NCBI RefSeq assembly: GCF_902498195.1 | Contig: NZ_CABVIY010000004.1 | Location: 434,001 to 498,000 of the forward strand | From: Pseudomonas fluorescens | GTDB taxonomy: Bacteria > Pseudomonadota > Gammaproteobacteria > Pseudomonadales > Pseudomonadaceae | Direction: 5' to 3' | Length of the DNA stretch: 64,000 nucleotides | The notes under the pieces: generated by a model | What the model was told of the DNA's origin: nothing | Database searches by the model: none | Seen by the model: the letters and a program-made list of their open reading frames with translations, nothing else | Made by a program: the position numbers and the translations under genes | Shown: piece by piece, positions 34,260 to 42,505 of the stretch | Position numbering within the stretch: position 1 is the stretch's first letter | Layout of the letters: the number at the start of each line of letters is the position of its first letter

Positions 34260-35711
34260 TCAGGACAAAATGTGATCGGCGGGTTTCAGGGCTCGGGTCA
34301 AGCGGTGGAAGCTGAAACTGAACCCCGGAAACATGGCAATCACATGACCGCTCCTGCTTTGATACCAACTGTGGCAGCCTCCGGACTTCCACACCGTGCG
34401 TTCCATTTCTCTATGGATCATTTCAGTGTAGGTACGTTCTGCCTCGGGGCGTACTTCGATGCTGCGCAAACCTCGTGCTTTTAGCGTGCGAATGCAGTCC
34501 AGGATGTAGTTCATCTGCGATTCGATGATAAACAGCGCCGATGTGTGGCCGATTCCGGTGTTGGGACCTGTGACGATAAACAGGTTGGGAAAGTCCGGCA
34601 GGCTGGTGCCGAGGTAGGCCCGGGGATATTCGGCCCAGACAGTTCTGAGTTGCGTGCCGTTTTTACCGGTGACCGGGTAGGAAATCACCCCGTCGGTGGC
34701 GTCGTAGCCGGTGGACCAGACGATCAGGTCCAGGTCGAGGTGCTGGCCGTCCTGCATGACGATCCCGGTTTCGTCGATCTCGGCAATGCCTTGTTCGCGG
34801 CTGTGCAAGGTCACGTTGGCGCGGGCCAGCGCCGGGTACAGCGTGCTGGACAGAATCACCCGCTTGCAGCCGAGGGTGTAGTCCGGCGTCAGTTTTCGCC
34901 GCAGTTCGGCGTCCGCTACCTGACGCTTGATCAAGCGCAAGGCCTGGTGCTGGACCATGCGCACCGCCGGTTTCGAGTACTTGAACGCGATCACCCGGGT
35001 TTCGAACTGCCAGTAGATCATCCAGCGCAGGAGCTTATAAGCCGGCTTGAACCCGAGCAGCCAGCGCTGGAAACGGCCGAACGTGCGGTCCGCCCGGGGC
35101 AAGACCCAATGTGGCGTGCGCTGGAATACATGCAGGTGTTCGACGTCCGGGGCGATCGCCGGAATGACCTGGGCCGCGCTGGCGCCGCTGCCGACGATGG
35201 CCACGCGTTTTTGCCGGTAGTCGTAGGAATGGTCCCAGTTGTTGGTGTGAAAAGTCTTGCCCTTGAAGCGCTCCTGGCCCTTGAAATGCGGCACCACCGG
35301 TTGACTCAGCGGCCCGGTGGCATTGATCAGGAATTGCGCATGAAAGGTGCCTTTGGCGGTGTGCACCGCCCAGCGTTTACCGGCATCGTCCCATTCCACC
35401 CGCTCGACATTGGCTTGCAGTTCCACCCGCTCGCGAAGGCCGAAACGCTCCACCACGTAACGGGTGTAGCGATGCAGTTCGGCCTGTTCGGCGAACATCT
35501 GCGTCCAGCGATAGGGGGCAAAGGACAGCGAGTAGAGCGGCGAGGGCACGTCGACGGCCGCGCCGGGATAGGTGTTCTGGCACCAGGTGCCGCCGAAGAA
35601 ATCCCGCCGTTCCAGCAGACGAAAGTCGGTGATGCCGGCCTTGAGCAGATTGACCGCTGCACACTGACCGCCAAAGCCGCTGCCGATGATCAACACTTGA
35701 AAAGTCTGCAT
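34260..35711 (-). CDS. Flavin-containing Baeyer-Villiger-type monooxygenase
   Basis: 483 residues. The FAD-binding GxGxxG is in IIGSGFGG (10-15). The Baeyer-Villiger fingerprint FxGxxxHxxxWD is present at 149-160 (FKGKTFHTNNWD), and a second Rossmann motif VAIVGSGASAAQ binds NADPH. Such enzymes insert oxygen beside a ketone to give an ester or lactone. I prefer ATG 35711 (AGGAG close upstream) over the in-frame ATG at 35732 or the longer frame to 35798. The hydrolase downstream would split the product. Confidence 0.88.
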   Translation of the reverse strand: MQTFQVLIIGSGFGGQCAAVNLLKAGITDFRLLERRDFFGGTWCQNTYPGAAVDVPSPLYSLSFAPYRWTQMFAEQAELHRYTRYVVERFGLRERVELQANVERVEWDDAGKRWAVHTAKGTFHAQFLINATGPLSQPVVPHFKGQERFKGKTFHTNNWDHSYDYRQKRVAIVGSGASAAQVIPAIAPDVEHLHVFQRTPHWVLPRADRTFGRFQRWLLGFKPAYKLLRWMIYWQFETRVIAFKYSKPAVRMVQHQALRLIKRQVADAELRRKLTPDYTLGCKRVILSSTLYPALARANVTLHSREQGIAEIDETGIVMQDGQHLDLDLIVWSTGYDATDGVISYPVTGKNGTQLRTVWAEYPRAYLGTSLPDFPNLFIVTGPNTGIGHTSALFIIESQMNYILDCIRTLKARGLRSIEVRPEAERTYTEMIHREMERTVWKSGGCHSWYQSRSGHVIAMFPGFSFSFHRLTRALKPADHILS

Positions 35712-35937
35712 GGGGCTCCTGTTTGCCGGCATGGGTCCAACCCGTTCTTCATGTATAGCCGTTTCTGCGGGGCTTTTGCTGCTCTTCTGCAGGCGCAAGC
35801 TCGCTCCAGCAGATAGCCAGATAACGGGGTATTCAGCCCGCCAGTCGGTGATGGCTATTTGACGGTGCCCTGATAGACTTCGTGCACACCTGCAATGGCG
35901 GTGCGAGCAGGTTCCGTTCAGCGGAACAGAGGTCCCA

Positions 35938-37011
35938 ATGGAAAAGATGGGAGGAAAAGGACTTTCACTGGCCAGGAGGCTCTACACCTCGCGCGCCCTG
36001 GGGCTGGTATTGGGCTTGCTGTGCGTGAGCGTGGCGATGTACCCGTTGAACCCTGCGCCCTGGGTCTGGGGTTTGATGCTGTTCAACGGTCTGTTCTGGC
36101 CGCACCTGGCCTACCAATGGGCGCGCCGGTCCACGACGCCTTACCACGCCGAATACCGCAATTTGCTGGTGGATGCCTTCATGGGCGGCTTCTGGGTCGC
36201 GGCCATGCACTTCAATCCGCTGCCCAGTGCCATCACCCTGTCCATGATGGCGATGAACAACGTGGCCATCGGTGGCTTGCGGTTTCTGTTGTTGGGCACT
36301 GTCGTGCAGATGCTCGGCCTGGGCATCGGATGGCTGATCTTTTTCCCGCTGTTCATTCCACAAACCAGCCCGCTGCAGCTCTACGCCAGCTTGCCGCTGA
36401 TGTGTTTTTATCCGCTGGCACTGGGCTGGATCTGCTTTCGGCAGGCCCATACCCTCGGTCGGCAAAAGCGTGAGCTGTTGGCCCTGAGCCGCACCGACAG
36501 CCTGACCGGGCTGCTTAATCACGGGGCCTGGAAGGACCAACTGGAAATCGAATTCCAGCGCTGCCAGCGTCAGCAGCGAGGCGGGGCGATCGCGCTGATC
36601 GATATCGATCATTTCAAAAGCATCAACGACACGTATGGCCATGTCGCCGGTGACATCGTGTTGCGGCACCTGAGCAAAATGCTCAGGCAGAACCTCAGGG
36701 CCACCGATGTCGCCGGGCGATATGGGGGGGATGAGTTTTGTGTGATTCTTCCGGACTTGCCCTTGAACAGTGCCGCTGTGGCTATGGAAGCGCTGCGTGA
36801 CCGTTTCGCGACCCTGGGCTATGAGCAGAATCCGGCGTTGAAAGTCAGCTTGAGCATTGGGCTGGCGGCGTTCAACTCCACGCATGCCGATGCGACGCTG
36901 TGGCTCAATGATGCTGATCAGGCGTTGTATGAGGCCAAGAGTACGGGGCGTAATCGGGTGATTTGCAGTGATAACGAGCGACCGCATCGCGCACTGTTCG
37001 ATTCGGTATAG
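35938..37011 (+). CDS. Diguanylate cyclase with MASE2 membrane sensor (AdrA/DgcC-like)
   Basis: 357 residues. Residues 10-170 form MASE2 (RRLYTSRALGLVLGLLC, WVWGLMLFNGLFWPHLAY) with about five TM helices. The GGDEF domain has DSLTGLLNHGAW, the metal and substrate segment IDIDHFKSINDTYGH, an intact GGDEF at 263-267 and an allosteric RxxD inhibition site (RATD, 254-257). It should make c-di-GMP from two GTP. A small hairpin (GTTCCG/CGGAAC, 35911-35927) ends 10 bases before the ATG and partly flanks the ribosome-binding site, so translation may be affected by its folding. Confidence 0.93.
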   Translation: MEKMGGKGLSLARRLYTSRALGLVLGLLCVSVAMYPLNPAPWVWGLMLFNGLFWPHLAYQWARRSTTPYHAEYRNLLVDAFMGGFWVAAMHFNPLPSAITLSMMAMNNVAIGGLRFLLLGTVVQMLGLGIGWLIFFPLFIPQTSPLQLYASLPLMCFYPLALGWICFRQAHTLGRQKRELLALSRTDSLTGLLNHGAWKDQLEIEFQRCQRQQRGGAIALIDIDHFKSINDTYGHVAGDIVLRHLSKMLRQNLRATDVAGRYGGDEFCVILPDLPLNSAAVAMEALRDRFATLGYEQNPALKVSLSIGLAAFNSTHADATLWLNDADQALYEAKSTGRNRVICSDNERPHRALFDSV

Positions 37012-37033
37012 CGTTTTGCGCGATCCCCCGCAC

Positions 37034-37063
37034 TGTAGGAGCGAGGCTTGCCCGCGAAGGCGG
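37034..37063 (+). repeat. Single REP variant
   Basis: TGTAGGAGCGAGGCTTGCCC continuing GCGAAGGCGG; a diverged REP core after the diguanylate cyclase gene. Confidence 0.75.
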
Positions 37064-37094
37064 CCTGATAGCCGGCCTGGCTGTTGTTGATTGA

Positions 37095-37438
37095 GTACAT
37101 ATCCATTGCTGCGGTAACGGCCGCTTATGGTTTCGCCCTTACGGCGACTCACTTTTTTTACAAGCGCCTAAAAAAAGTAAGCAAAAAAACGCTCGCCCCG
37201 GCGTCCGGCCCCTCGCCAAGGCTCGGGGTTCCTTCGCTCCGGCATTCATCCGGGGACACTGCCCTCCGGTTGGCTTCGCTGCACCTACATGCAGCGTGTT
37301 CGACTGCGTCGAACGGCGCTGCGCGCCACTCCCCGGATAAACGCCTGCGCTCAGCCTTCCGAAGGGGCGGGTGGGGCAAAAGCCAAAACCAAGCAAAAGC
37401 CAAAGCCAAAGCCAAAACCAAGCAAAAGCCAGCGTCCG
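37095..37438 (+). repeat. Long intergenic repeat, copy 3, with AGCCAA-type tandem tail
   Basis: It opens GTACATATCCATTGCTGCGG like copy 1 (15721) and shares an identical block of more than 60 bases around CTCGCCAAGGCTCGGGGTTC. From about 37376 it passes into an AAGCCAAA/ACCAAGCAAAAGCC tandem array. With the single REP it accounts for the gap 37012-37452; no gene is supported. Confidence 0.85.
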
Positions 37439-37452
37439 ACAACCGGAAGACG

Positions 37453-38322
37453 TTACTCCTTCACGCTCATGAATTCTTCCGCATAGCGGATGTATTCTTC
37501 CGGCTGGGTGTAGGTGTGGGTCAGTTCGGTCGCGCCCAGGTCCGAGGCCTGGGTGAAGATCTGGCGTTGTTCGCGCAGGCTGTCGTAGGTGGCCTTGATG
37601 GCCGCGAAGTAGGCGCCGTGGCCGTCGATGGTGACGCGCACGCCGAGTTCGGCCAGGCGTTTGTCGTCGCGCAGCGCCGGGTTGCCGTAGGTCACCAGCA
37701 TCAGCGGCACGCTGAGGTGTTCGGCGATCTGTTCCAGGTGGTCGAAGTCGCGTATCCCCACCATGCAGATGCCATCCGCGCCGGCGGCCTGGTATTGCCT
37801 GGTGCGGCTGATGATTTCCTGGACCGGCAGGATCCCGGCGTGGGTGCGGGCGACGATGGCCATTTCCGAGTCGCAGCGTGCTTCCAGTGCTGCGCGAATC
37901 TTGCCGACGCCTTCGGCGACGGTGATCAGGTCGGTGGATTTACGGCCGAATTGCGCCGGCAGCAAGGTGTCTTCGATGGTCAGGGCGGCCACGCCGGCCC
38001 GTTCGAGCTCGACGATGGTGCGCATGACGTTCAGCGCGTTGCCGTAGCCATGGTCGGCGTCGGCGATGACCGGCAACTGGGCGACGCGGCCGATGCGGGT
38101 GGCCTGTTCGGCGAATTCGCTGAGGGTGATCAAGGCAAAGTCAGGGGCACCCAGCACCTGTAGCGAAGCGACCGACCCGCCGAGGATGCCGACTTCGAAT
38201 CCCAGGTCGGCGGCGATGCGTGCCGACATCGGATCGAAGACCGATGCGGTGTGATAGCAGGTGTTGGAAGCGAACAGTTGGCGAAAATTGCGGCGCAAAT
38301 CTTGATGAGACAGCCTGGACAT
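37453..38322 (-). CDS. Oxaloacetate decarboxylase of the PEP mutase/isocitrate lyase superfamily (PA4872-like)
   Basis: 289 residues. The superfamily core reads FDPMSARIAADLGFEVGILGGSVASLQVLGAPD, VIADADHGYGNALNV (metal-binding Asp residues) and ALTIEDTLLPAQFG. The arrangement matches the P. aeruginosa PA4872 group, shown to decarboxylate oxaloacetate rather than act as a PEP mutase. Start ATG 38322 has GGTGG 9 nt upstream. It is monocistronic as far as visible, with 149 bases to the next upstream gene's stop. Confidence 0.88.
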   Translation of the reverse strand: MSRLSHQDLRRNFRQLFASNTCYHTASVFDPMSARIAADLGFEVGILGGSVASLQVLGAPDFALITLSEFAEQATRIGRVAQLPVIADADHGYGNALNVMRTIVELERAGVAALTIEDTLLPAQFGRKSTDLITVAEGVGKIRAALEARCDSEMAIVARTHAGILPVQEIISRTRQYQAAGADGICMVGIRDFDHLEQIAEHLSVPLMLVTYGNPALRDDKRLAELGVRVTIDGHGAYFAAIKATYDSLREQRQIFTQASDLGATELTHTYTQPEEYIRYAEEFMSVKE

Positions 38323-38471
38323 ATGGGTTCCACCAATGGAAATGGAAAGGCTTGAGCAAAAGTGTCAACGCCGAAAGAGTTAGAGGCTATCACGGGTGCA
38401 GGTGGTAAATGATGACGAATTTAGGGTGAATGCTGCCATTTTGCTTGCAGCACGGTTCATCGTCCCGGCGA

Positions 38472-39506
38472 TCAGGCCGCCACGGCCCGTGCTTGCTGTT
38501 CGCGCATCAGCACGCCGCGCACCGAATCACCGGGTTGCAATTGCAAGTGCTTGGCGGTGAGGCGATCAACCGTCAGGCAACCACCGACCTGTCGCGCCGG
38601 GGCGGTGGTGATGCGGCAGTTTTCCAGGCGGCGGTTGTGGATCAGCCACATCGGGGCCTGGTCGTCCGGGCTGCCGATGGCCAGTTCCAGCAGTTGACTG
38701 TCGCGCACGGTACGGATATTCGCTATCGGCGACTCGATGAGCGGGCCGGCGTCGAAGATATCGATGTAGCCGCGGTGGGCAAAACCCTCGGCGGTGAGGA
38801 TTTTCAGCGCCGCTTCGCTGTTGATATGGGGCTTACCGATCACGGCCTGGGCCTGCTCGGTGAGCAGGCAGGTGTAAAGCGGCTGGCGTGGCATCAGTTC
38901 GGCGATGAACGATTTGTTGCCCAGCCACGACAAGTGATCGGCGTGGCTGAAGTCCATCTTGAAAAAGTGCCGGCCCACACTGTCCCAGAAAGGTGAACAC
39001 CCTCGTTCGTCGGCGCTGCCACGCAATTCCGCGATGAGTTTGTCACCGAACAGATGGGGGAATTCCGCGACAAACAAAAGGCGACTCAGGGACAGCAGTC
39101 GGCCGTGCCCCTCCAGGCGTTGATCGGGGCGCAGGAACAATGAGCCGAGCTCCGATTGTCCGGTCATTTCATTGTTCAGGAACAACGTCGGGATGTGCCG
39201 CTGGATGCCCAGGTCCGCCGATGCGCTGACCGTCAGCCCGACGCGGTAGTTGTACCAGGGTTCGCGCAGGCCGACGGCCCCCGTCAGGGCACTGACGCCG
39301 ATCACTTGCTGATCATCGTCTTCGAGCACGAACAGGTAATCGGCATCGGCGCGCTCGACCTGTTCGGCGAATGTCCTCCTGGCCCAACGCAGGCGATGGC
39401 TCAGGCGTTCTTCGTTGGCCGGCAGGCTGGTCAAGCCGCGGCCCGCCTGCCGGACCAGCGTACGCAGGGCGGGCAGGTCGGTGACCTGGACCGGGCGGAC
39501 AATCAT
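38472..39506 (-). CDS. Arginine N-succinyltransferase, beta/AruG-like paralogue
   Basis: 344 residues of the AstA family (PF04958): MIVRPVQVTDLPALRTLVRQAGRGLTSLPANEERL, GLREPWYNYRVGLTVSAS, SPFWDSVGRHFFKMDFSHADHLS and ELMPRQPLYTCLL. The family transfers succinate from succinyl-CoA to arginine or ornithine, the first AST-pathway step. In pseudomonads the usual genes sit in an aru/ast operon with aruC, D, B and E. None of those are here, so this is probably a second, separate copy. It follows its AruF-like partner after 61 bases. A strong AGGAG lies 7 nt from ATG. Confidence 0.9.
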   Translation of the reverse strand: MIVRPVQVTDLPALRTLVRQAGRGLTSLPANEERLSHRLRWARRTFAEQVERADADYLFVLEDDDQQVIGVSALTGAVGLREPWYNYRVGLTVSASADLGIQRHIPTLFLNNEMTGQSELGSLFLRPDQRLEGHGRLLSLSRLLFVAEFPHLFGDKLIAELRGSADERGCSPFWDSVGRHFFKMDFSHADHLSWLGNKSFIAELMPRQPLYTCLLTEQAQAVIGKPHINSEAALKILTAEGFAHRGYIDIFDAGPLIESPIANIRTVRDSQLLELAIGSPDDQAPMWLIHNRRLENCRITTAPARQVGGCLTVDRLTAKHLQLQPGDSVRGVLMREQQARAVAA

Positions 39507-39567
39507 GCTGCAACTCCTGCTTCGCGCCCGCTCGGGCGCTGTCGTTGGGCACCGGGCCGGTAGCGGC

Positions 39568-40584
39568 TCACAGGGCGACCAGCCGGATCGGGCTGCCTTC
39601 GCTGACCTTCAGCGCCGCGCACATGCCGGCGTCGAGGCCCACGGGTTGCCCGGCGATATAGTCCAGTTCGGCGACGATGGCCCGATAATTTTCCAGGGAA
39701 TCATTGCTGACCAGGTAGCGGCCACGGGCATCGATGGCGGCCACGGGTTTGGCCTGCGCGCTGTGGCTGCGGGCGATGGAGCGGATGCCGGCCGTGCGCG
39801 CAAACAGCGTCGGGCCACCGTCGAACAGGTCGACATAACTGTTGGTTTCGAAGCCCTCGCGCTCAAGGATATCGAAGGCGTCCTGGCCATCGGGATGAAT
39901 GCGGCCGATGCAGTCCTGGGCGGCCTGGGGCAGCATCGGCACGTAGATGGGGTAGTGCGGCATCAATTCGGCGAGAAACGTCCGGCTTTCCAGGCCGCAC
40001 AGCCGTTCTGCCTCGACGTAGGGCAGGTCGAAGAAATGCTTGCCCACGGCATCCCAGAACGGTGAGTGACCCTCGTCGCTGCTGTAGCCGACGATTTCGG
40101 TGATTACCGCGTCGGAAAAACGCCGGGCATGGGCCGCGATAAACAACAGTCGCGCCCGTGATAACAGCTCGGAGGACGCGGTGCGCGCCAATGCGGCATC
40201 GATATGGAACCCCCGCAACAAGGTGTGACCGCTGAGGTCATGGCACACCGACAGCGCCGGCACGTTGTGCTCGATGTTCAGTTCCCGCGAGGCGCTGTTG
40301 AACGGGCGGTTGCGCAGGCTGTAGAAGGGTTCGCAGAAGCCGGCGGTGGCGAGGATTTCCGAACAGCCCACCAGGCGCCGGTCTGTCAGGTCTTCCAGCA
40401 CGAAGCAGTAACTCTCCGGGCCCGGGCTGTGCACGGTTTGCTCGAATGACGTGCGGGAATCGAGGATTTTGTCGCGCAGGCGCTCGCCATCGTCCGGCAA
40501 GGACGTGACGCCCACCAGGCTCTCGCGGGCGAGACGCTGCAATTGGGGCAGGTCGGTTAACTGCACTGGACGCAAGACCAGCAT
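39568..40584 (-). CDS. Arginine/ornithine N-succinyltransferase, alpha/AruF-like paralogue
   Basis: 338 residues, AstA family, AruF-type: MLVLRPVQLTDLPQLQRLARESLVGVTSLPDDGERL, GFCEPFYSLRN, SPFWDAVGKHFFDLPYVEAERLCGLESRTFLAELMPHYPIYVPML and DLFDGGPTLFART. It should form a hetero-oligomer with the AruG-like subunit encoded next. The gene pair without other AST genes suggests either another substrate or an auxiliary arginine route. AGGAG lies 7 nt before ATG 40584. The upstream gap has a 20-codon ORF on the same strand. Confidence 0.9.
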   Translation of the reverse strand: MLVLRPVQLTDLPQLQRLARESLVGVTSLPDDGERLRDKILDSRTSFEQTVHSPGPESYCFVLEDLTDRRLVGCSEILATAGFCEPFYSLRNRPFNSASRELNIEHNVPALSVCHDLSGHTLLRGFHIDAALARTASSELLSRARLLFIAAHARRFSDAVITEIVGYSSDEGHSPFWDAVGKHFFDLPYVEAERLCGLESRTFLAELMPHYPIYVPMLPQAAQDCIGRIHPDGQDAFDILEREGFETNSYVDLFDGGPTLFARTAGIRSIARSHSAQAKPVAAIDARGRYLVSNDSLENYRAIVAELDYIAGQPVGLDAGMCAALKVSEGSPIRLVAL

Positions 40585-41081
40585 GGATGCACTCCTGTAT
40601 CAAAGGGCTCGGTGACGGGCACCGGGCCTGACTATCACTGTCGGTTTCCACGCGTTGAAGCGGCGGCTGCCCGGGAGGGCTCCGCTCTTTTTTCAGTCGT
40701 TATGGGTTCGGACGGTGCAGGGTCCGACCAGGATCGATGATCGGGTCTTTGAGTGAAGGCATCCTGGCTCCTGCTGGATGGGGTATCGATAGTCCGTTTA
40801 AATCAGTATTTATTTAAGCGGCGTGACATGTCTAGTTAATTTTGACGGCCCAAAAACAGTGCAAATGCCCATGGGTCAAAGGCTACGCAGATGGCAATCT
40901 ATCTTGTAGGGCATCGCCTATTGGAATGTCGGATATGGCGATTGTTGAGCGATGAAATGTCTGAGCCGGCCCGCATCAAGGGCTTGAATGAAACACCACC
41001 GATCATCCGTGTTCCGGCACAATTGCCCGCTATTCCACGGCGTAAAGCTGTTTTTTCTTGCGGGCGACGGAGAGAATTTTC
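40585..41081. promoter_or_regulatory. Divergent control region between the AruF-like gene and the histidine-phosphatase gene
   Basis: About 500 bases. The left part holds the short ORF at 40700-40762. The centre (40790-40850) is AT-rich, with TTTAAATCAGTATTTATTTAA, and likely contains the leftward promoter. The right part shows no gene; frames crossing it lack start signals. Confidence 0.5.
40700..40762 (-). CDS. Possible 20-residue leader peptide upstream of the AruF/AruG-like genes
   Basis: ATG at 40762 is preceded by AGCAGGAG with 5-nt spacing, as good a ribosome-binding site as those of the two large genes downstream. The frame reads MPSLKDPIIDPGRT..., is rich in Pro and has two Arg, and stops with TAA after 20 codons. 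It ends 115 bases before the AruF-like ATG. It may be a regulatory leader, a genuine micro-protein or chance. The sequence resembles no peptide I know. Confidence 0.35.
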   Translation of the reverse strand: MPSLKDPIIDPGRTLHRPNP

Positions 41082-41654
41082 GTGCAGGCGACCTGTTTGA
41101 CTTTGCTGTGCCACGCTCGAACCGTCGCACAGAAATTGGCGCGTTTTCCTACAAATGAGCCGTTGGAGATGGATTGGCAATCGGCCAGGGGGTCGCGCAG
41201 CACCCGATTCAAGGGTTCGCCCAGGCTGATGTGCGCCCCGGAGCTGCGGACCCGGCAAACCGCCGAACTGTTCGGCGACACCGTTGAAGTGGTTGAAGCG
41301 CTGAGGGACTGCGATTTCGGCCGCTGGAACGCGGCCCGCATCAATGACGTGCAAAAGAGCGAGCCCGAACGGCTGCAATCCTGGCTTGCCGATCCGGATT
41401 CCGCACCCCACGGCGGGGAGTCGGTGGCGCAGGTCATTGAGCGGGTGGCCGCCTGGCTGGTGACATTGCAGGCGGTACCCGGTCAAGTCGTCGCCGTGAC
41501 CCACCCGTTTATCATCCGCGCCGCCCTGACGCACGTGCTGCAAAGTCCGGCGTTCAACCTGATTGATGTCGAGCCGTTGTCGGCCATCGAACTGAGGTTC
41601 AATGGTTGCTGGCGACTGCGCTTGCCGGGCATCGAGCCCGAAGGAACGCTTTGA
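41082..41654 (+). CDS. Histidine-phosphatase-fold protein with altered RHG motif, coupled to cobF
   Basis: 190 residues from GTG 41082 (GAGAG upstream); TTG 41058 is an alternative. It has the phosphoglycerate-mutase-like plan: LTLLCHART at the N-terminus, CAPELRTRQTAELF in the middle, DFGRW, and AVTHPFIIRAAL with the second His. The canonical RHGxT is CHART here: the first Arg is Cys10 and the Gly is Ala12, while His11 is kept. Activity may therefore be weak, changed or lost. The stop overlaps the cobF start by one base (TGATG), tying it to cobalamin synthesis. Alpha-ribazole phosphatase kinship is possible but unproven. Confidence 0.75.
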   Translation: MQATCLTLLCHARTVAQKLARFPTNEPLEMDWQSARGSRSTRFKGSPRLMCAPELRTRQTAELFGDTVEVVEALRDCDFGRWNAARINDVQKSEPERLQSWLADPDSAPHGGESVAQVIERVAAWLVTLQAVPGQVVAVTHPFIIRAALTHVLQSPAFNLIDVEPLSAIELRFNGCWRLRLPGIEPEGTL

Positions 41655-42409
41655 TGAAAACACTCCTGGTCATCGGCATTGGCGCCGGCAACCCCGACTA
41701 CATCACGATGCAGGCGGTCAAGGCGCTGAACCGGGCCGATGTGTTCTTCCTCATGGACAAGGGCCAGAGCAAGGACAAGCTGATCGACCTGCGCCGCGAC
41801 ATCTGCGAGCGCTACATCACCGATCGCGACTACCGTTTTGTCGAAGCGCAAAGCCCGGAGCGCGAACGGGGCGATGTGGACTACACCACCAGCGTCGACG
41901 ATCTGAACCTGGCCAAGCAGCGGACCTTTGAACGGCTGATCAACGAGCAACTGTCCGACGGCCAGTGCGGCGGTTTCCTGGTGTGGGGCGACCCGGCGTT
42001 GTACGACAGCACCGTGCGCATCCTGCAGGCAATTCTTACCTCGGGCGCCTGTGCCTTCGAGTTCGAAGTGATCCCCGGCATCACCAGTGTGCAGGCGTTG
42101 GCGGCGCAGCATAAAGTGCCGCTCAACCGGATTGGCCGCTCGGTCGAAATCACCACCGGCCGACGGCTGGCGGCGGGGCAGGTGAGCGATGCCGACAGCC
42201 TGGTGGTGATGCTCGATGCGCAGGATGCCTACCATCAGGTGGCGGACCAGGACACCGAGATTTACTGGGGCGCGTACCTGGGGACGGCGGACGAAATCCT
42301 CATCAGCGGCAAGCTTCGGGACGTGGCGGATGAGATCGAGCGGGTGCGCAAGGCGGCGCGGCTGGCCAATGGCTGGATCATGGATACCTATCTGTTGCGC
42401 AAGCCTTGA
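41654..42409 (+). CDS. cobF: Precorrin-6A synthase (deacetylating)
   Basis: 251 residues, tetrapyrrole methylase fold (PF00590): LLVIGIGAGNPDYITMQAVKALNRADVFFLMDKG at the N-terminus, GGFLVWGDPALYDSTVRIL (SAM-binding GDP motif) and EFEVIPGITSVQALAAQHKVPLN. The CobF branch shows the long VDYTTSVDDLNLAK insertion. It methylates C-1 of precorrin-5 and removes the acetyl group, in the aerobic vitamin B12 pathway. No other cob genes are in the window. Translation is coupled to the phosphatase-like gene. Confidence 0.92.
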   Translation: MKTLLVIGIGAGNPDYITMQAVKALNRADVFFLMDKGQSKDKLIDLRRDICERYITDRDYRFVEAQSPERERGDVDYTTSVDDLNLAKQRTFERLINEQLSDGQCGGFLVWGDPALYDSTVRILQAILTSGACAFEFEVIPGITSVQALAAQHKVPLNRIGRSVEITTGRRLAAGQVSDADSLVVMLDAQDAYHQVADQDTEIYWGAYLGTADEILISGKLRDVADEIERVRKAARLANGWIMDTYLLRKP

Positions 42410-42432
42410 CAGGTTGGTTGTCATTTCGGGCC

Positions 42433-42499
42433 TCTTCGCGAGCAAGCCCGCTCCCACAGGGTCACCGCGATACCTGTGGGAGCGGGCTTGCTCGCGAAG
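42433..42499. repeat. REP pair, short spacer
   Basis: CTTCGCGAGCAAGCCCGCTC and its inverted copy are separated by about 20 bases, between the convergent cobF and ftrA-like genes. Confidence 0.9.
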
Positions 42500-42505
42500 A
42501 AGCCC

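Noticed and set aside
40660..40697. Possible terminator (GCCCGGGAGGGC plus T run) on the plus strand
   Set aside because: No gene is transcribed rightward into it, and the stem is short.
40891..41100. 69-codon plus-strand frame before the phosphatase-like gene
   Set aside because: No good ribosome-binding site and no recognisable domain; it overlaps the phosphatase-like start out of frame.
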